Shown: positions 36,543 to 44,969, counted from the first letter of the stretch. The stretch is DNA of 64,000 nucleotides from Gardnerella vaginalis (GCF_040427915.1 NZ_JBETXJ010000002.1:1488001-1552000); one strand, 5' to 3'. Notes: generated by a model from the letters alone, not told the origin. Numbers and translations are program-made.

Positions 36543-36992
36543 TTACTTGCTTTCTTTACGCAATGCTTGCAATCTAGAGTTCATTTCTTCCGCTTTCTTC
36601 TTCTCGAAGTAATAGATTATTCCAGCAATTGCAATCGGGAAAATAACAGTGAATGCAATCCATCCGCAAATAACCGCTGGCTCATCTTTGAATGAAATCC
36701 ATCCAACAATCACAGACACAATAAATTGAATAGCAATTGGTGGAACTAGCGCAAAAACAAACTTTGCAAGATTTGACATACGTTCATTCGACCAAAAAAT
36801 AGCGAACACTCCATAGCCTATGCCTATAACAAACGCTGCTACAGCATAAGATGCGATTCTGTTTCCAACCGCGCTATGCGCTAACAGGCTTGAAATAAAA
36901 GACATTACTGTAAAAATAGTGCATCCTATGCCAATGCCATTAACAATGTTTTTTACCATTGTTTTACCTAATGTTGTAACTTGCTTTTCCAT
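36543..36992 (-). CDS. DUF3021 four-helix membrane protein
   Basis: A 149-residue protein with four hydrophobic segments (about 15-35, 46-66, 76-100 and 107-128) and a basic C-terminal tail, matching DUF3021. These proteins are usually encoded next to a LytTR DNA-binding protein, as here (the LytTR gene ends 89 bases upstream). By analogy with LytTR regulatory systems of streptococci, the membrane partner may hold the regulator inactive; this is inference. AGGAAG lies nine bases before the ATG. Confidence 0.85.
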   Translation of the reverse strand: MEKQVTTLGKTMVKNIVNGIGIGCTIFTVMSFISSLLAHSAVGNRIASYAVAAFVIGIGYGVFAIFWSNERMSNLAKFVFALVPPIAIQFIVSVIVGWISFKDEPAVICGWIAFTVIFPIAIAGIIYYFEKKKAEEMNSRLQALRKESK

Positions 36993-37081
36993 AATAATCG
37001 CTTCCTTTTTAAGTATTAAAATCTAGTAATAAATAATTAGTATTAAAATTTTGATAGTTTTATATTTAACTACGCTTAAAA

Positions 37082-37603
37082 TTACATTCCTAAGCGCTTT
37101 TTGAACCCAGCTAAGCATCTGCGACTAATCCACTCAACGCTTCCGTCGTCCATTTTTACGCTCATACTTCCGCCGAATCCTGGATCGACTCGAACAATGC
37201 GATTCAAGTTCACGATTGCGGATTTAGATATGCGCACAAACGACGCGAATTGCGGATTGTCGAAATCCATTAAGCGCTTGTAAGACACGCACTCGCCTTT
37301 ATCACTGTGAATGATTACGCGCGAATTTTCTACGCAAATCATAATCACATCTGGCTCGTGCATAACAATAATCGAATCGTTAATATAACCGTATATGAAT
37401 GAATTATTGTTGCTATTTGCCGCATTCGCAGTACTATTTTCGACAATCTCAGTATTATTTTCAGCGTTGCTTGCTTTTGCAGACTTAGAATCAACGCTTT
37501 GCAACTGAGCTATAAGACGCTTAATATCATCGTCAATATTGTGAATTGACAACTGCGCGGACTGCTCCTCTTCTGGCGGAACAATAGCAATCGTTACTTT
37601 CAT
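37082..37603 (-). CDS. LytTR-family DNA-binding regulator without receiver domain
   Basis: The 173-residue product has an N-terminal region with an Asn/Ser/Ala-rich linker (about 50-72) and a C-terminal LytTR domain (about 76-173) with the typical FVRISKSAIVNLNRI and ending in SRRCLAGFKKRLGM. LytTR domains bind direct repeats in DNA. There is no receiver domain, so it is not a normal response regulator; it pairs with the DUF3021 membrane protein. AAAGGAGG precedes the ATG. Its leader holds a 10-base-phased GCTA repeat that may be an autoregulatory site. Confidence 0.9.
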   Translation of the reverse strand: MKVTIAIVPPEEEQSAQLSIHNIDDDIKRLIAQLQSVDSKSAKASNAENNTEIVENSTANAANSNNNSFIYGYINDSIIVMHEPDVIMICVENSRVIIHSDKGECVSYKRLMDFDNPQFASFVRISKSAIVNLNRIVRVDPGFGGSMSVKMDDGSVEWISRRCLAGFKKRLGM

Positions 37604-37623
37604 CAGTCCTCCTTTCCATATTG

Positions 37624-37680
37624 CTACCGTTAGCGTTTACTAGCTTCTGCTAACTTTTCTTAGCATTTGCTAGCTTTTTG
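37624..37680 (-). promoter_or_regulatory. 10-bp-phased GCTA repeats upstream of the LytTR gene
   Basis: Read on the minus strand, GCTA or GTTA recurs at exact 10-base steps five times (AGCTAGCAAAT, GCTAAGAAAA, GTTAGCAGAA, GCTAGTAAAC, GCTAACGGTA) and ends about 20 bases before the start codon. Short A tracts between them have the same phase. A TATAGT -10-like element lies just upstream (37694-37699). Possible LytTR operator or intrinsically curved DNA. Confidence 0.6.
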
Positions 37681-37797
37681 TTTTGTAATTTTGACTATAC
37701 GGCACTGTAAATAGTCTGTCTCTACAAAATCGCTAAACGGTAGCTTTCGAGGATTAAGCGGCGAAAAGCGGCAAAAATGGAAAGATGACGCAGCTCC

Positions 37798-38619
37798 CTA
37801 CGCAGCTCCCCAAATGCGAATAAGACGCTGACTTGTAGGGTCGGCTGCAGGACCTTGATCGTAAGCATCCAAACGCCAATGAATCGAGCCATCTGAGTTT
37901 TGGCTTGGAATTAAGCGCGCCCAACGACCGTTTCCCATTCCGCCAATCGTCTTATAAGAAGGATCTACCTTGTCTAATCCAAGAAGCTTATGAACAGTTT
38001 GAGAAAGACAAGATCCGTGTGAAAATACTAGTAAATCGCGGTCTGAGCCAGTTTTGCGCGCCCAATCCTCAACAGCTTTCGCCGCGCGATCGCCAACTTC
38101 TTGCTTAGTTTCTGCACCGTGGTTGAGTTCCCCACCTTTGCCATCAACCCATGACTTAAAATCTTCAGGCCATTTTTCGCTAATTTGCTGGCGATTAAGC
38201 CCTTCCCACTCGCCAAAAAAGCGCTCGCGCACGTCATCTTCAACATGCACATTAAGCCCAATCTTATCCGCAAAAGCGTGAGCTGTCTGTTGTGCACGAA
38301 TAAGCGGCGAAACAATAGCAACAAAACTCGCGTCAGCCTCTTCTGGAGTAATGCGAACGTGCTCTTCGCTATTTGGATTCTTTGGGTCTTCTAAGTCGGA
38401 AGCTCCAAAAAGAACGCGCAAAGCTTTGCCAGAGCGAGTCACCTGGTCTATTCCAGACTCATCTAAAGCAATATCAATCATGCCTTGAAGTCTAAATTGA
38501 GCATTATAAGGCGTCTGACCATGGCGAACAAGCATTACAGAACGCGCAATACCTTCGTGAGAGCTGTTTTTATTGGCATTATGCGCGATTTGCGTTGCGC
38601 TTTCAACAAAATCAACCAT
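37798..38619 (-). CDS. Histidine phosphatase-family protein (phosphoglycerate mutase-like)
   Basis: The 273-residue protein has the catalytic LVRHGQTPYNA (RHG at 32-34) and the second histidine in FSHGSCLSQTV near 200, as in cofactor-dependent phosphoglycerate mutases and related phosphatases. Bifidobacterial relatives lie immediately after rsfS, as here (gap nine bases). It may be a broad phosphatase rather than the glycolytic mutase. The first 25 residues are a hydrophilic extension. Confidence 0.9.
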   Translation of the reverse strand: MVDFVESATQIAHNANKNSSHEGIARSVMLVRHGQTPYNAQFRLQGMIDIALDESGIDQVTRSGKALRVLFGASDLEDPKNPNSEEHVRITPEEADASFVAIVSPLIRAQQTAHAFADKIGLNVHVEDDVRERFFGEWEGLNRQQISEKWPEDFKSWVDGKGGELNHGAETKQEVGDRAAKAVEDWARKTGSDRDLLVFSHGSCLSQTVHKLLGLDKVDPSYKTIGGMGNGRWARLIPSQNSDGSIHWRLDAYDQGPAADPTSQRLIRIWGAA

Positions 38620-38628
38620 TATCTTGCA

Positions 38629-39075
38629 CTACCTTTCAGACTCTTGATCGCCATTTTGCGCATCATAGCCATAATCGTCATCATCACTATGCGCATCGTT
38701 TTCGCTATGCTCTGGAAGTTGCAAATCAATTGCAGGACAATCATTCCACAAACGCTCAAGGCGATAAAACTCGCGCGCTTCCTCGTGCATAATATGAATC
38801 ACAAAGTCGCCAAAATCAAGCAAAACCCACTGTGCTAGTTCTAAACCTTCTCGAGATATTGGCTTGCGTTTGTTGTCTTTTAAGTACAAGTCTTTTTCGA
38901 TTTCTTCACTAACAGCTAAAACTTGACGCTCGTTAGATGCAGAAACAATCAGCATGGCGTCTGTAATTCCAAGCAGATTACTAACGTCAAAAGCTTGGCA
39001 ATTAGTGGCTTTTAACCTATCGGCTGCAGCCGCAGCAATCCTAATCGCGTTAACAGAGCTTTCTAAAGCCGCCAT
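38629..39075 (-). CDS. rsfS: Ribosomal silencing factor RsfS (Iojap family)
   Basis: RsfS binds L14 and blocks joining of the ribosomal subunits when nutrients run out. The 148-residue product has the family core (KATNCQAFDVSNLLGITDAM and WVLLDFGDFVIHIMHEEAREFY) and a Asp/Glu/Ser-rich tail. AAGGAG precedes the ATG. It lies between glmU and the phosphatase gene in one operon, the usual actinobacterial order. Confidence 0.95.
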   Translation of the reverse strand: MAALESSVNAIRIAAAAADRLKATNCQAFDVSNLLGITDAMLIVSASNERQVLAVSEEIEKDLYLKDNKRKPISREGLELAQWVLLDFGDFVIHIMHEEAREFYRLERLWNDCPAIDLQLPEHSENDAHSDDDDYGYDAQNGDQESER

Positions 39076-39097
39076 ATGTTTCTCCTTAACTATCGAA

Positions 39098-40525
39098 CTA
39101 GCGCTCCCAAGCTGGCTTCCAGCCTTCTACAACGTGCTGCGTATTTTCCGAATACACCATGGAATCCGCTGGAACATCGTGACGCACAACAGAGCCTGCA
39201 CCCGTTGTAACCCCATCTCCAACAGTAACTGGAGCTACAAACAGGTTTCCTGCGCCAACATGCGCGTTAGAGCCAATAGTCGTATGGTTTTTATGCACGC
39301 CATCGTAGTTTGCTGTAATCGTGCCACCACCAATATTCGTGTGCTCTCCCAAATCAGCGTCGCCCATATAGCTCAAATGCGGAACCTTAGTACCGTTTCC
39401 AATATGCGCTTTCTTCATCTCCACAAACGCGCCAGCTTTGCTCTCCTCACCAAGCACATTTCCTGGTCGCAAGTACGTCCACGGACCAATATTTGCAGCG
39501 CGGCAAATATGCGATTCTTGCACACGCGAGCGCTCCACAACAGCGTCTTCATCCACTTGCGCATCAATAAGCGTTGTATAAGGACCAACTACAGCACCGC
39601 TTTTAACAATCGTGTGACCTTGCAAGAAGCACCCTGGAAGAACAGTAACGTCTTCCTGCAAAACAACATCGTCTTCAATCCACGTGTTTTCTGGGTCTAG
39701 AATTGTTACGCCTTCAAGCATCCACTTTTCGCAAACGCGCTTGTTGTATGCTTTTGCAAGCGCAGCTAACTGAACGCGCGTATTCACGCCTTCTACACTC
39801 AACGAATCTGCTGCCGCCATTGCTCCAACTCGTCCCATTGTGCGAGCGTGCTCTAACGCATCTGTTAAGTAGAATTCGCCTTGAGCGTTCTTTGAATTAA
39901 GGTTAGATATTGCGTCTGTAAGCACTTCCGCATCGAACACGTACACAGACGTATTAACTTCCTTAATCGCAAGCTCTTCTGCATTGGCATCTTTGTGTTC
40001 TACAATTCGCAAAACATCACCATTTGCTTCTCGCACAATTCGCCCGTAGCCAGTGGCGTCGTCTAAAACAGCGGTTAAAACAGTTGCTACATTGCCTTGA
40101 TTATTGTGAAAATCTATTAATGATTGCAATGTTTGCGTGTCTAAAAGTGGTATATCGCTTGCTGCGATTAACACAGCCCCTTTAAGCGCATTACCGCATT
40201 CTTGTTTTGAAGCTTCATTAAGATCTCGCATTGCGCATTGCACAGCCCTGCCATTTCCAGGCTTATCATCCTGGTTCACAATCCGCACGGCATTGTTGTA
40301 GCTTTGCGCAGCTGCCGACACTCGTTGCGCTTGAGCGTGCACTACAACAGCAAGCTCCTTAGGATTTACGCCTGCCATTGCGTTCATTACGCGATTTAGG
40401 AATGTTTTTCCAGCAAACTTATGCAATACCTTCGGCGTTGTTGAACGCATGCGCGTTCCTTCACCTGCTGCAAGAATTATTGATGCTGCTATATTATGGT
40501 TTTCCACTACACTATGATTTTCCAC
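39098..40525 (-). CDS. glmU: Bifunctional GlcNAc-1-phosphate uridylyltransferase/glucosamine-1-phosphate acetyltransferase
   Basis: GlmU makes UDP-GlcNAc for peptidoglycan and other glycans. The 475-residue protein has the nucleotidyltransferase motif LAAGEGTRMRSTTPK near residue 17-31 and a C-terminal left-handed beta-helix with NIGGGTITANYDG and the terminal acetyltransferase region. The start is GTG at 40525, six bases after AAGGAG. It heads the glmU-rsfS-phosphatase operon and follows tRNA-Arg on the same strand. The UDP-GlcNAc it makes could feed the glycosyltransferases at 45-49 kb (inference). Confidence 0.96.
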   Translation of the reverse strand: MENHSVVENHNIAASIILAAGEGTRMRSTTPKVLHKFAGKTFLNRVMNAMAGVNPKELAVVVHAQAQRVSAAAQSYNNAVRIVNQDDKPGNGRAVQCAMRDLNEASKQECGNALKGAVLIAASDIPLLDTQTLQSLIDFHNNQGNVATVLTAVLDDATGYGRIVREANGDVLRIVEHKDANAEELAIKEVNTSVYVFDAEVLTDAISNLNSKNAQGEFYLTDALEHARTMGRVGAMAAADSLSVEGVNTRVQLAALAKAYNKRVCEKWMLEGVTILDPENTWIEDDVVLQEDVTVLPGCFLQGHTIVKSGAVVGPYTTLIDAQVDEDAVVERSRVQESHICRAANIGPWTYLRPGNVLGEESKAGAFVEMKKAHIGNGTKVPHLSYMGDADLGEHTNIGGGTITANYDGVHKNHTTIGSNAHVGAGNLFVAPVTVGDGVTTGAGSVVRHDVPADSMVYSENTQHVVEGWKPAWER

Positions 40526-40590
40526 AAGTGCTCCTTATTTTTCATAATACGTGACAAACATTTTTCACATAACACAAGAGCAAAGCAAAG

Positions 40591-40663
40591 TGCCCCCGAC
40601 GCGATTCGAACGCGCAACCAACGGATTAGAAGGCCGTTGCTCTATCCATTGAGCTACAGAGGC
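40591..40663 (-). tRNA. tRNA-Arg (TCT)
   Basis: Minus-strand cloverleaf of 73 nt: acceptor GCCTCTG with CGGGGGC (two wobble pairs), D arm GCTCAATGGATAGAGC, anticodon loop CTTCTAA giving anticodon TCT, T arm GCGCG TTCGAAT CGCGT, discriminator A. The base pair at 31-39 is a C-U mismatch. CCA is not encoded. A TGGTATAAT extended -10 lies just upstream (40674-40682). Confidence 0.95.
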
Positions 40664-40837
40664 GCAAGTTGCAATTATACCAAAATTCTTACATCAACAC
40701 ACCCAGTCTTAAATAATTTGCAAATTAATATTTCTGTTTTGATTCTGTTTTGATTTATATTTATTTATTTTGATTTTACTTTGGGTTTTTGCGCTCGGTT
40801 ACTTGCGACTTTTCCATGCGCGCAACACGCGGTATAT

Positions 40838-40865
40838 TTGATTACTCTACAAAATGTGGTATAGT
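40838..40865 (+). promoter_or_regulatory. Promoter of tRNA-Leu
   Basis: TTGATT (40838-40843) and TATAGT (40860-40865) are separated by 16 bases, about 35 bases upstream of the tRNA 5' end. Confidence 0.7.
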
Positions 40866-40900
40866 CATCAAGTCGCGTTAAAACGCGGATAATTTAAGAT

Positions 40901-40974
40901 GCCCCTGTATCCCAATTGGTAGAGGAAACAGCCTCAAAATCTGTGCAGTGTGAGTTCGAGTCTCACCGGGGGCA
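40901..40974 (+). tRNA. tRNA-Leu (CAA) with short variable arm
   Basis: 74-nt cloverleaf: acceptor GCCCCTG/CGGGGGC, anticodon loop CTCAAAA with anticodon CAA, T arm GTGAG TTCGAGT CTCAC, discriminator A, CCA not encoded. The variable region is only five bases (GCAGT), whereas leucine tRNAs normally have a long variable arm, and the D stem is imperfect (TCCC with GAGG). The 31-39 position is a C-U mismatch. Anticodon points to leucine, but identity should be treated with care. Confidence 0.8.
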
Positions 40975-40981
40975 CGTGCAC

Positions 40982-41013
40982 AACGCCGCTTACATTCTAA
41001 GCGGCGTTTTTGT
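40982..41013 (+). terminator. Terminator after tRNA-Leu
   Basis: AACGCCGCTTA and TAAGCGGCGTT form a perfect 11-bp stem with a 5-base loop, followed by TTTGTT. Confidence 0.9.
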
Positions 41014-41140
41014 TATCTTCATTCCTGCGTTTGTTCCCTCGTTCGCTCAAATGGATATTTGTTATCTTCTCTCTCACGCGATTTTGCACAACACACAAAC
41101 AACACACCAAACGACACACCTAATCCTCGTAGCGCTTTTC

Positions 41141-41191
41141 ATTCCCGCATTTGTTCCCTTTTTGGCTCAAATGGTAAACAAACGCGGGAAT
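41141..41191. repeat. Hairpin repeat related to the 53-bp tandem units
   Basis: ATTCCCGCATTTGTT and AACAAACGCGGGAAT are inverted repeats (15 bp, one mismatch) around CCCTTTTTGGCTCAAATGGTA. It shares the CCCGCRTTTGTTCCC and GGTAAACAAA blocks with the units at 35578. Confidence 0.7.
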
Positions 41192-41244
41192 CGACAACTT
41201 CGAACTTAAATCGTAACGTGAGAAATCACAAGATTCGCACTAAA

Positions 41245-41275
41245 CAAAAACGCGCACCCCAAAAGGATGCGCGTT
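41245..41275 (-). terminator. Terminator after pyk
   Basis: On the minus strand AACGCGCATCC and GGGTGCGCGTT form an 11-bp stem (one G-U) with a short loop, followed by TTTG. It lies about 36 bases after the pyk stop. Confidence 0.88.
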
Positions 41276-41311
41276 CAAGAAACTAACGATCAGCTAGCAA
41301 TTAGCTATCGA

Positions 41312-42751
41312 TTAGTCGCAAGCACCAACGGTGTGAACGTAAATGGAGTCGGTACGACCGGCCTGGCGCTCACCCTGAGCAGTGCTCAAAACAACAATCT
41401 TGTCGCCGTCAGCAACCTTACCAGCTTCACGAAGAACCTTGTCGGTGAAGATCATAAGATCGTGACGATTCATATCGTGGTAATCCTCGCTAATCAAGAA
41501 GCCTTCAGCGCCCCAGCTCAAAGCCAACCAGTGATAAGTGTGCTCATTGTTGGTAAAGCCATAGATTGGAGCAGCTGGGCGTTCACGAGAAATACGATGA
41601 ACGGTACGACCAGTTTGAGTGTAAGCAACAATCGCCTTAGCGTTAAGCTTGTCTGCCAAGTCTACAGCTGCAGAAGAAACTGCACCCGTGCTAGACATGT
41701 CAAGTTCCACGGCTGGAATGCGATCATAACCGTTATCAGTAGCGTACTGAGAAATACGGGACATGGTCTGAACGGTAACTGCTGGATACTTGCCAACTGC
41801 AGTCTCGTTAGAGGTCATAGTTGCATCGGCGCCGTCAAGAACAGCGTTAGCGCAGTCAGAAGCCTCTGCACGAGTTGGAACTGGAGAGTTAACCATAGAT
41901 CCAAGAACTTCGGTAGCAACGATTACTGGCTTTGCGTATTGGCGAGAAAGCTCAATGCAGCGCTTGGTAACGAGTGGAACCTGCTCAAGTGGCATCTCCA
42001 CTGCCATATCTCCACGAGCAACCATAATGCCATCGAAGGTCTTAACAATCTCTTCCAAGTTTGCAACAGCCTGTGGCTTCTCAATCTTTGCAACGATTGG
42101 AATGCGGCGGCCTTCTTCGTCCATGATTTCGTGAGCGCGATCAATATCGGTAGCAAAACGCACGAACGACATTGCAATAATGTCTGCACCCGTGCGAATA
42201 GCCCAACGAAGATCAGACTCATCCTTTTCAGTCAATGCTGGAAGAGACACTGCAACGCCTGGAAGGTTAATGCCCTTGTGGCTAGAAACTGGGCCAGCAA
42301 CAACAACCTTAGTGTGTACGTCGTTGCCTTCTACCTTGGTAACCTCAAGACGAACCTTGCCATCATCAATCAAAATTGGATCGCCTGCGTGGCAATCTCC
42401 TGGCAAACCCTTGAAGGTTGTGGAAGTGCGATGCTCATCACCCTCAATATCGTCTGTGGTGATAACGAACTCTTGACCTTCTTCCAAATAAACCTTGTCT
42501 TCGCCGTCAGCGTTCTTCTTGAACCAGCCGCAACGAATCTTTGGACCCTGCAAATCAACAAGAGCAGCAACATTACGACCAGTGGTCTTTGAAGCTTCGC
42601 GCACATTGTTGTAAACGCGCAAATGATCTTCAGGAGTGCCATGCGAACGGTTTAAGCGAGCAACATCCATGCCAGCTTCAACAAGCTTGGTAATGCCCTC
42701 TAACGATTCGGTAGCTGGTCCAATAGTATCAACAATTTTGGCTTTTCTCAT
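41312..42751 (-). CDS. pyk: Pyruvate kinase
   Basis: The enzyme converts phosphoenolpyruvate and ADP to pyruvate and ATP, the last step of glycolysis and of the bifid shunt. The 479-residue protein starts MRKAKIVDTIGPATES, has VARLNRSHGTPEDH, the GDMAVEMPLEQVP segment and PTRAEASDCANAVLDGADA in the catalytic domain, and a full C-terminal regulatory domain. Start at 42751 was chosen because family members begin here; a longer reading to 42802 adds 17 residues of no family resemblance. The gene stands alone with a strong terminator. Confidence 0.95.
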   Translation of the reverse strand: MRKAKIVDTIGPATESLEGITKLVEAGMDVARLNRSHGTPEDHLRVYNNVREASKTTGRNVAALVDLQGPKIRCGWFKKNADGEDKVYLEEGQEFVITTDDIEGDEHRTSTTFKGLPGDCHAGDPILIDDGKVRLEVTKVEGNDVHTKVVVAGPVSSHKGINLPGVAVSLPALTEKDESDLRWAIRTGADIIAMSFVRFATDIDRAHEIMDEEGRRIPIVAKIEKPQAVANLEEIVKTFDGIMVARGDMAVEMPLEQVPLVTKRCIELSRQYAKPVIVATEVLGSMVNSPVPTRAEASDCANAVLDGADATMTSNETAVGKYPAVTVQTMSRISQYATDNGYDRIPAVELDMSSTGAVSSAAVDLADKLNAKAIVAYTQTGRTVHRISRERPAAPIYGFTNNEHTYHWLALSWGAEGFLISEDYHDMNRHDLMIFTDKVLREAGKVADGDKIVVLSTAQGERQAGRTDSIYVHTVGACD

Positions 42752-43068
42752 AATGCCTGCCTGTTTCCTTGTTTGTTTATTTTTAAATGGGAAAATACCC
42801 ACTTTCCGAGTAATAGTGTACCAGCAAATTGTGACCTATAGATAAAACTCGCGACTATTTATTTATCGTGTCTATTTATTAGCCACACTTATCACTTAGC
42901 AACACTCATTTATTAAAATTTATTTAAACACGATTGACTTGCGACTAAACACGATTAGCTTTCTCAATCATTTTCTTTCAGCGCAATCTTTCAGCGCAAG
43001 TTCTAAAGCTTATCCGTGTAATCAGCCTTTGTCATATTTTGGGCTTTTTGGACTATACCTTAGCGCAT

Positions 43069-43149
43069 ATCACATTATTATATATATTTTGGTGTATTCA
43101 ATCACATTATTATACATATTTTACTGTTTTTATCACATAATTATAGGCA
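43069..43149. repeat. Three imperfect 31-32-bp AT-rich direct repeats
   Basis: Copies begin at 43069, 43101 and 43132 with a shared ATCACAT(T/A)ATTATA core; the third is partial. Confidence 0.6.
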
Positions 43150-43370
43150 TTGCGTAATGCTCAGCATAAAATAGACTAGCGTAGATTCTACTAATCTGGA
43201 TTATGCAACATTTCAAATGCTCACATTCTTTTGACTTTTACGATGCTCTTTCAACATTCACACTAATCATTGAGTGCAAAATATTACTATTTCTTCTTAT
43301 AACCTATAGGACATTACCAGTTTTATTAACCAGCACCTCTAAGAACATCAGAGATTGAGGATGTTAATCC

Positions 43371-43410
43371 AAAAAAGGTTAATAGATTTTACTCTAATAA
43401 CCTTTTGTTT
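43371..43410 (-). terminator. Terminator after the AlbA_2 gene
   Basis: On the minus strand AAAAGGTTATTAGAG...TTAACCTTTTTT forms a 9-10 bp stem followed by a run of T, just beyond the stop codon. Confidence 0.8.
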
Positions 43411-43412
43411 CT

Positions 43413-44969
43413 TTAATCTTGATTTTTCTGTTTTATTACTATCCATTTACCTGATTTGGTAGAGCCTTCTCTTTTAATCTTACCATCTGCTCTTAATTTT
43501 TTTATGTGATAACGAACTCCGTCAAAAGAAACATTTAAATGTTCCGCAATTTGTTTTGCTGTAATATTTGGCTCCATCATCATCAACTCAATAATTCTAT
43601 TCGGTACTGATTTCTCAATTTTTATTTCTTGGGTAGTTTCTTGGGTAGTTTCTTGGGTAATACTACCATTAAACTCCTTTAAAAACTCTGCATTTATACC
43701 TATAACTGCGTTGGTATAGTTATCTTCTTCATTATCCGGATAAAACTTAAGCTCAGGAGAACCATTTTCTAATAATGCATCCTTTGCACGCCTTATACCT
43801 GAACCATAAGACTCTATCAAATTAAGGGAAAAGAACATATCTTTAAGTTCTTTGTTAAGGTACTGCCTTCGATCAAAAGTTCTATCCCTGTTAAGAGCCT
43901 CAATGGTTACAGGAGGAAGCGGTCTATTATGATTCACAAAAGAAATTCTGTCCCTGTAAATGTATATCCCGACATACTCAGGCGTATCGTATTCCTTATG
44001 CAAAATGGCATTTGTAGCAAGTTCTTCAAATGCTGTAAGAGGATAGTTATAGACAATCTTATGCTCGATTTTATCCGCTTCCCTTATGGTATATGAAGCC
44101 ATAATATTATCTTCAAAATATTTGCTAACTTGCTTTGCCTGTATCCAAACCGGACCATCAAATTTCTTTGATTCCATTTTATCAGTTCCATCAATTTCTC
44201 TTATGATTTCAACATGGGCATTTGGAATAAATTTATTTGGTGTATCTGCAAACATCAGCACAGCAAAATTTTTAGCTCTATAACCGCCATACTCACTTTC
44301 ACTGACAAGCCCCATACTCTTTGCCATATCCAGCTTAGACATTTCTCTAATATCTTTTTTTGCTCCTGTTTGAAGCAGATATTCTTTCATATATTCATAG
44401 CTTAAATCATCTATGGTAGCTGTATCGTTCAGGTTTGAGCTAAAAGAAAAGTTTGCAAATTTCTTCAAAAGTTCAAATTCTTCGGTTGGATTTGGAAGCC
44501 TTGAATCTCTACCGACTCTAATATATCTTCCTGCCTTTAATCGAATATTTTTATCTTTTTCTGCCCTTTCACTTGTTTGAAACGGTCCGTTACTACCACT
44601 TTCTACCGCGACTACGATATAGTATTCATCATCAATTTGATCCGTAATAATGTGATAGTTGATTTTAGGATGGATGTTTGCAAGGAGTGATTTAATTTCA
44701 TTTTCTATTCCCTCTAATTTTGCTTCCTTTATCCCTTCAATCGGTCTTTTGGGAATTGCTTTTTCTCCCGTTTCTTTATCATTGACTTCTTCAATACCAA
44801 CAAACAACAAGCTTATCTCATTATTCATATAGTTATTGGCAAAGGCACAAGCAGTTTTTAGAATTTTATCTTTAAAATTTGCCGACTTTTTATATTCGAT
44901 AAAACTGCTTTCTACGTTTTGATTTTCAAGAATGTTATGAGCCATTCTTTTTATATCTAAAAGCTGCAT
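43413..44969 (-). CDS. AlbA_2 (Schlafen-type) DNA-binding/ATPase-like transcriptional regulator with C-terminal winged helix
   Basis: The 518-residue protein has an AlbA_2 domain (about 10-160: SSFIEYKKSANFKDK, LLFVGIEE, RVGRDSRLPNPT), a RecG-like HATPase_c_4 region (TNAILHKEYDTPEYVGIYIY near 335, ENGSP further on) and a winged helix at the C-terminus (ITAKQIAEHLNVSFDGVRYHI). Three perfect TQET repeats (12-base tandem DNA repeat) lie before the winged helix. Proteins like this are common in Firmicutes and in accessory regions and are often annotated as putative helicases or regulators. ATG at 44969 follows GAGGAGG. AT-rich flanks and lack of an operon suggest acquisition. Molecular function is unknown. 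Confidence 0.85.
   Translation of the reverse strand: MQLLDIKRMAHNILENQNVESSFIEYKKSANFKDKILKTACAFANNYMNNEISLLFVGIEEVNDKETGEKAIPKRPIEGIKEAKLEGIENEIKSLLANIHPKINYHIITDQIDDEYYIVVAVESGSNGPFQTSERAEKDKNIRLKAGRYIRVGRDSRLPNPTEEFELLKKFANFSFSSNLNDTATIDDLSYEYMKEYLLQTGAKKDIREMSKLDMAKSMGLVSESEYGGYRAKNFAVLMFADTPNKFIPNAHVEIIREIDGTDKMESKKFDGPVWIQAKQVSKYFEDNIMASYTIREADKIEHKIVYNYPLTAFEELATNAILHKEYDTPEYVGIYIYRDRISFVNHNRPLPPVTIEALNRDRTFDRRQYLNKELKDMFFSLNLIESYGSGIRRAKDALLENGSPELKFYPDNEEDNYTNAVIGINAEFLKEFNGSITQETTQETTQEIKIEKSVPNRIIELMMMEPNITAKQIAEHLNVSFDGVRYHIKKLRADGKIKREGSTKSGKWIVIKQKNQD

Larger units (their letters stand above)
40526..41311. other. tRNA-bearing intergenic region
   Basis: 786 bases with tRNA-Arg (minus), the tRNA-Leu promoter and gene (plus) and its terminator, two degenerate copies of the 53-bp hairpin repeat (41021-41059 and 41141-41191) and the pyk terminator. 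No protein gene is supported. Confidence 0.65.
42752..43412. other. AT-rich intergenic region between pyk and the AlbA_2 gene
   Basis: 661 bases with the pyk promoter area, three imperfect 31-32-base direct repeats beginning ATCACATTATTATA or ATCACATAATTATA (43069, 43101, 43132) and the terminator of the next gene (43371-43410). No gene is supported. The composition is more AT-rich than average and may mark the edge of acquired DNA. Confidence 0.55.

Noticed and set aside
41267..42592. 441-codon plus-strand open frame opposite pyk
   Set aside because: Antisense shadow of pyruvate kinase, whose motifs are clear on the minus strand.
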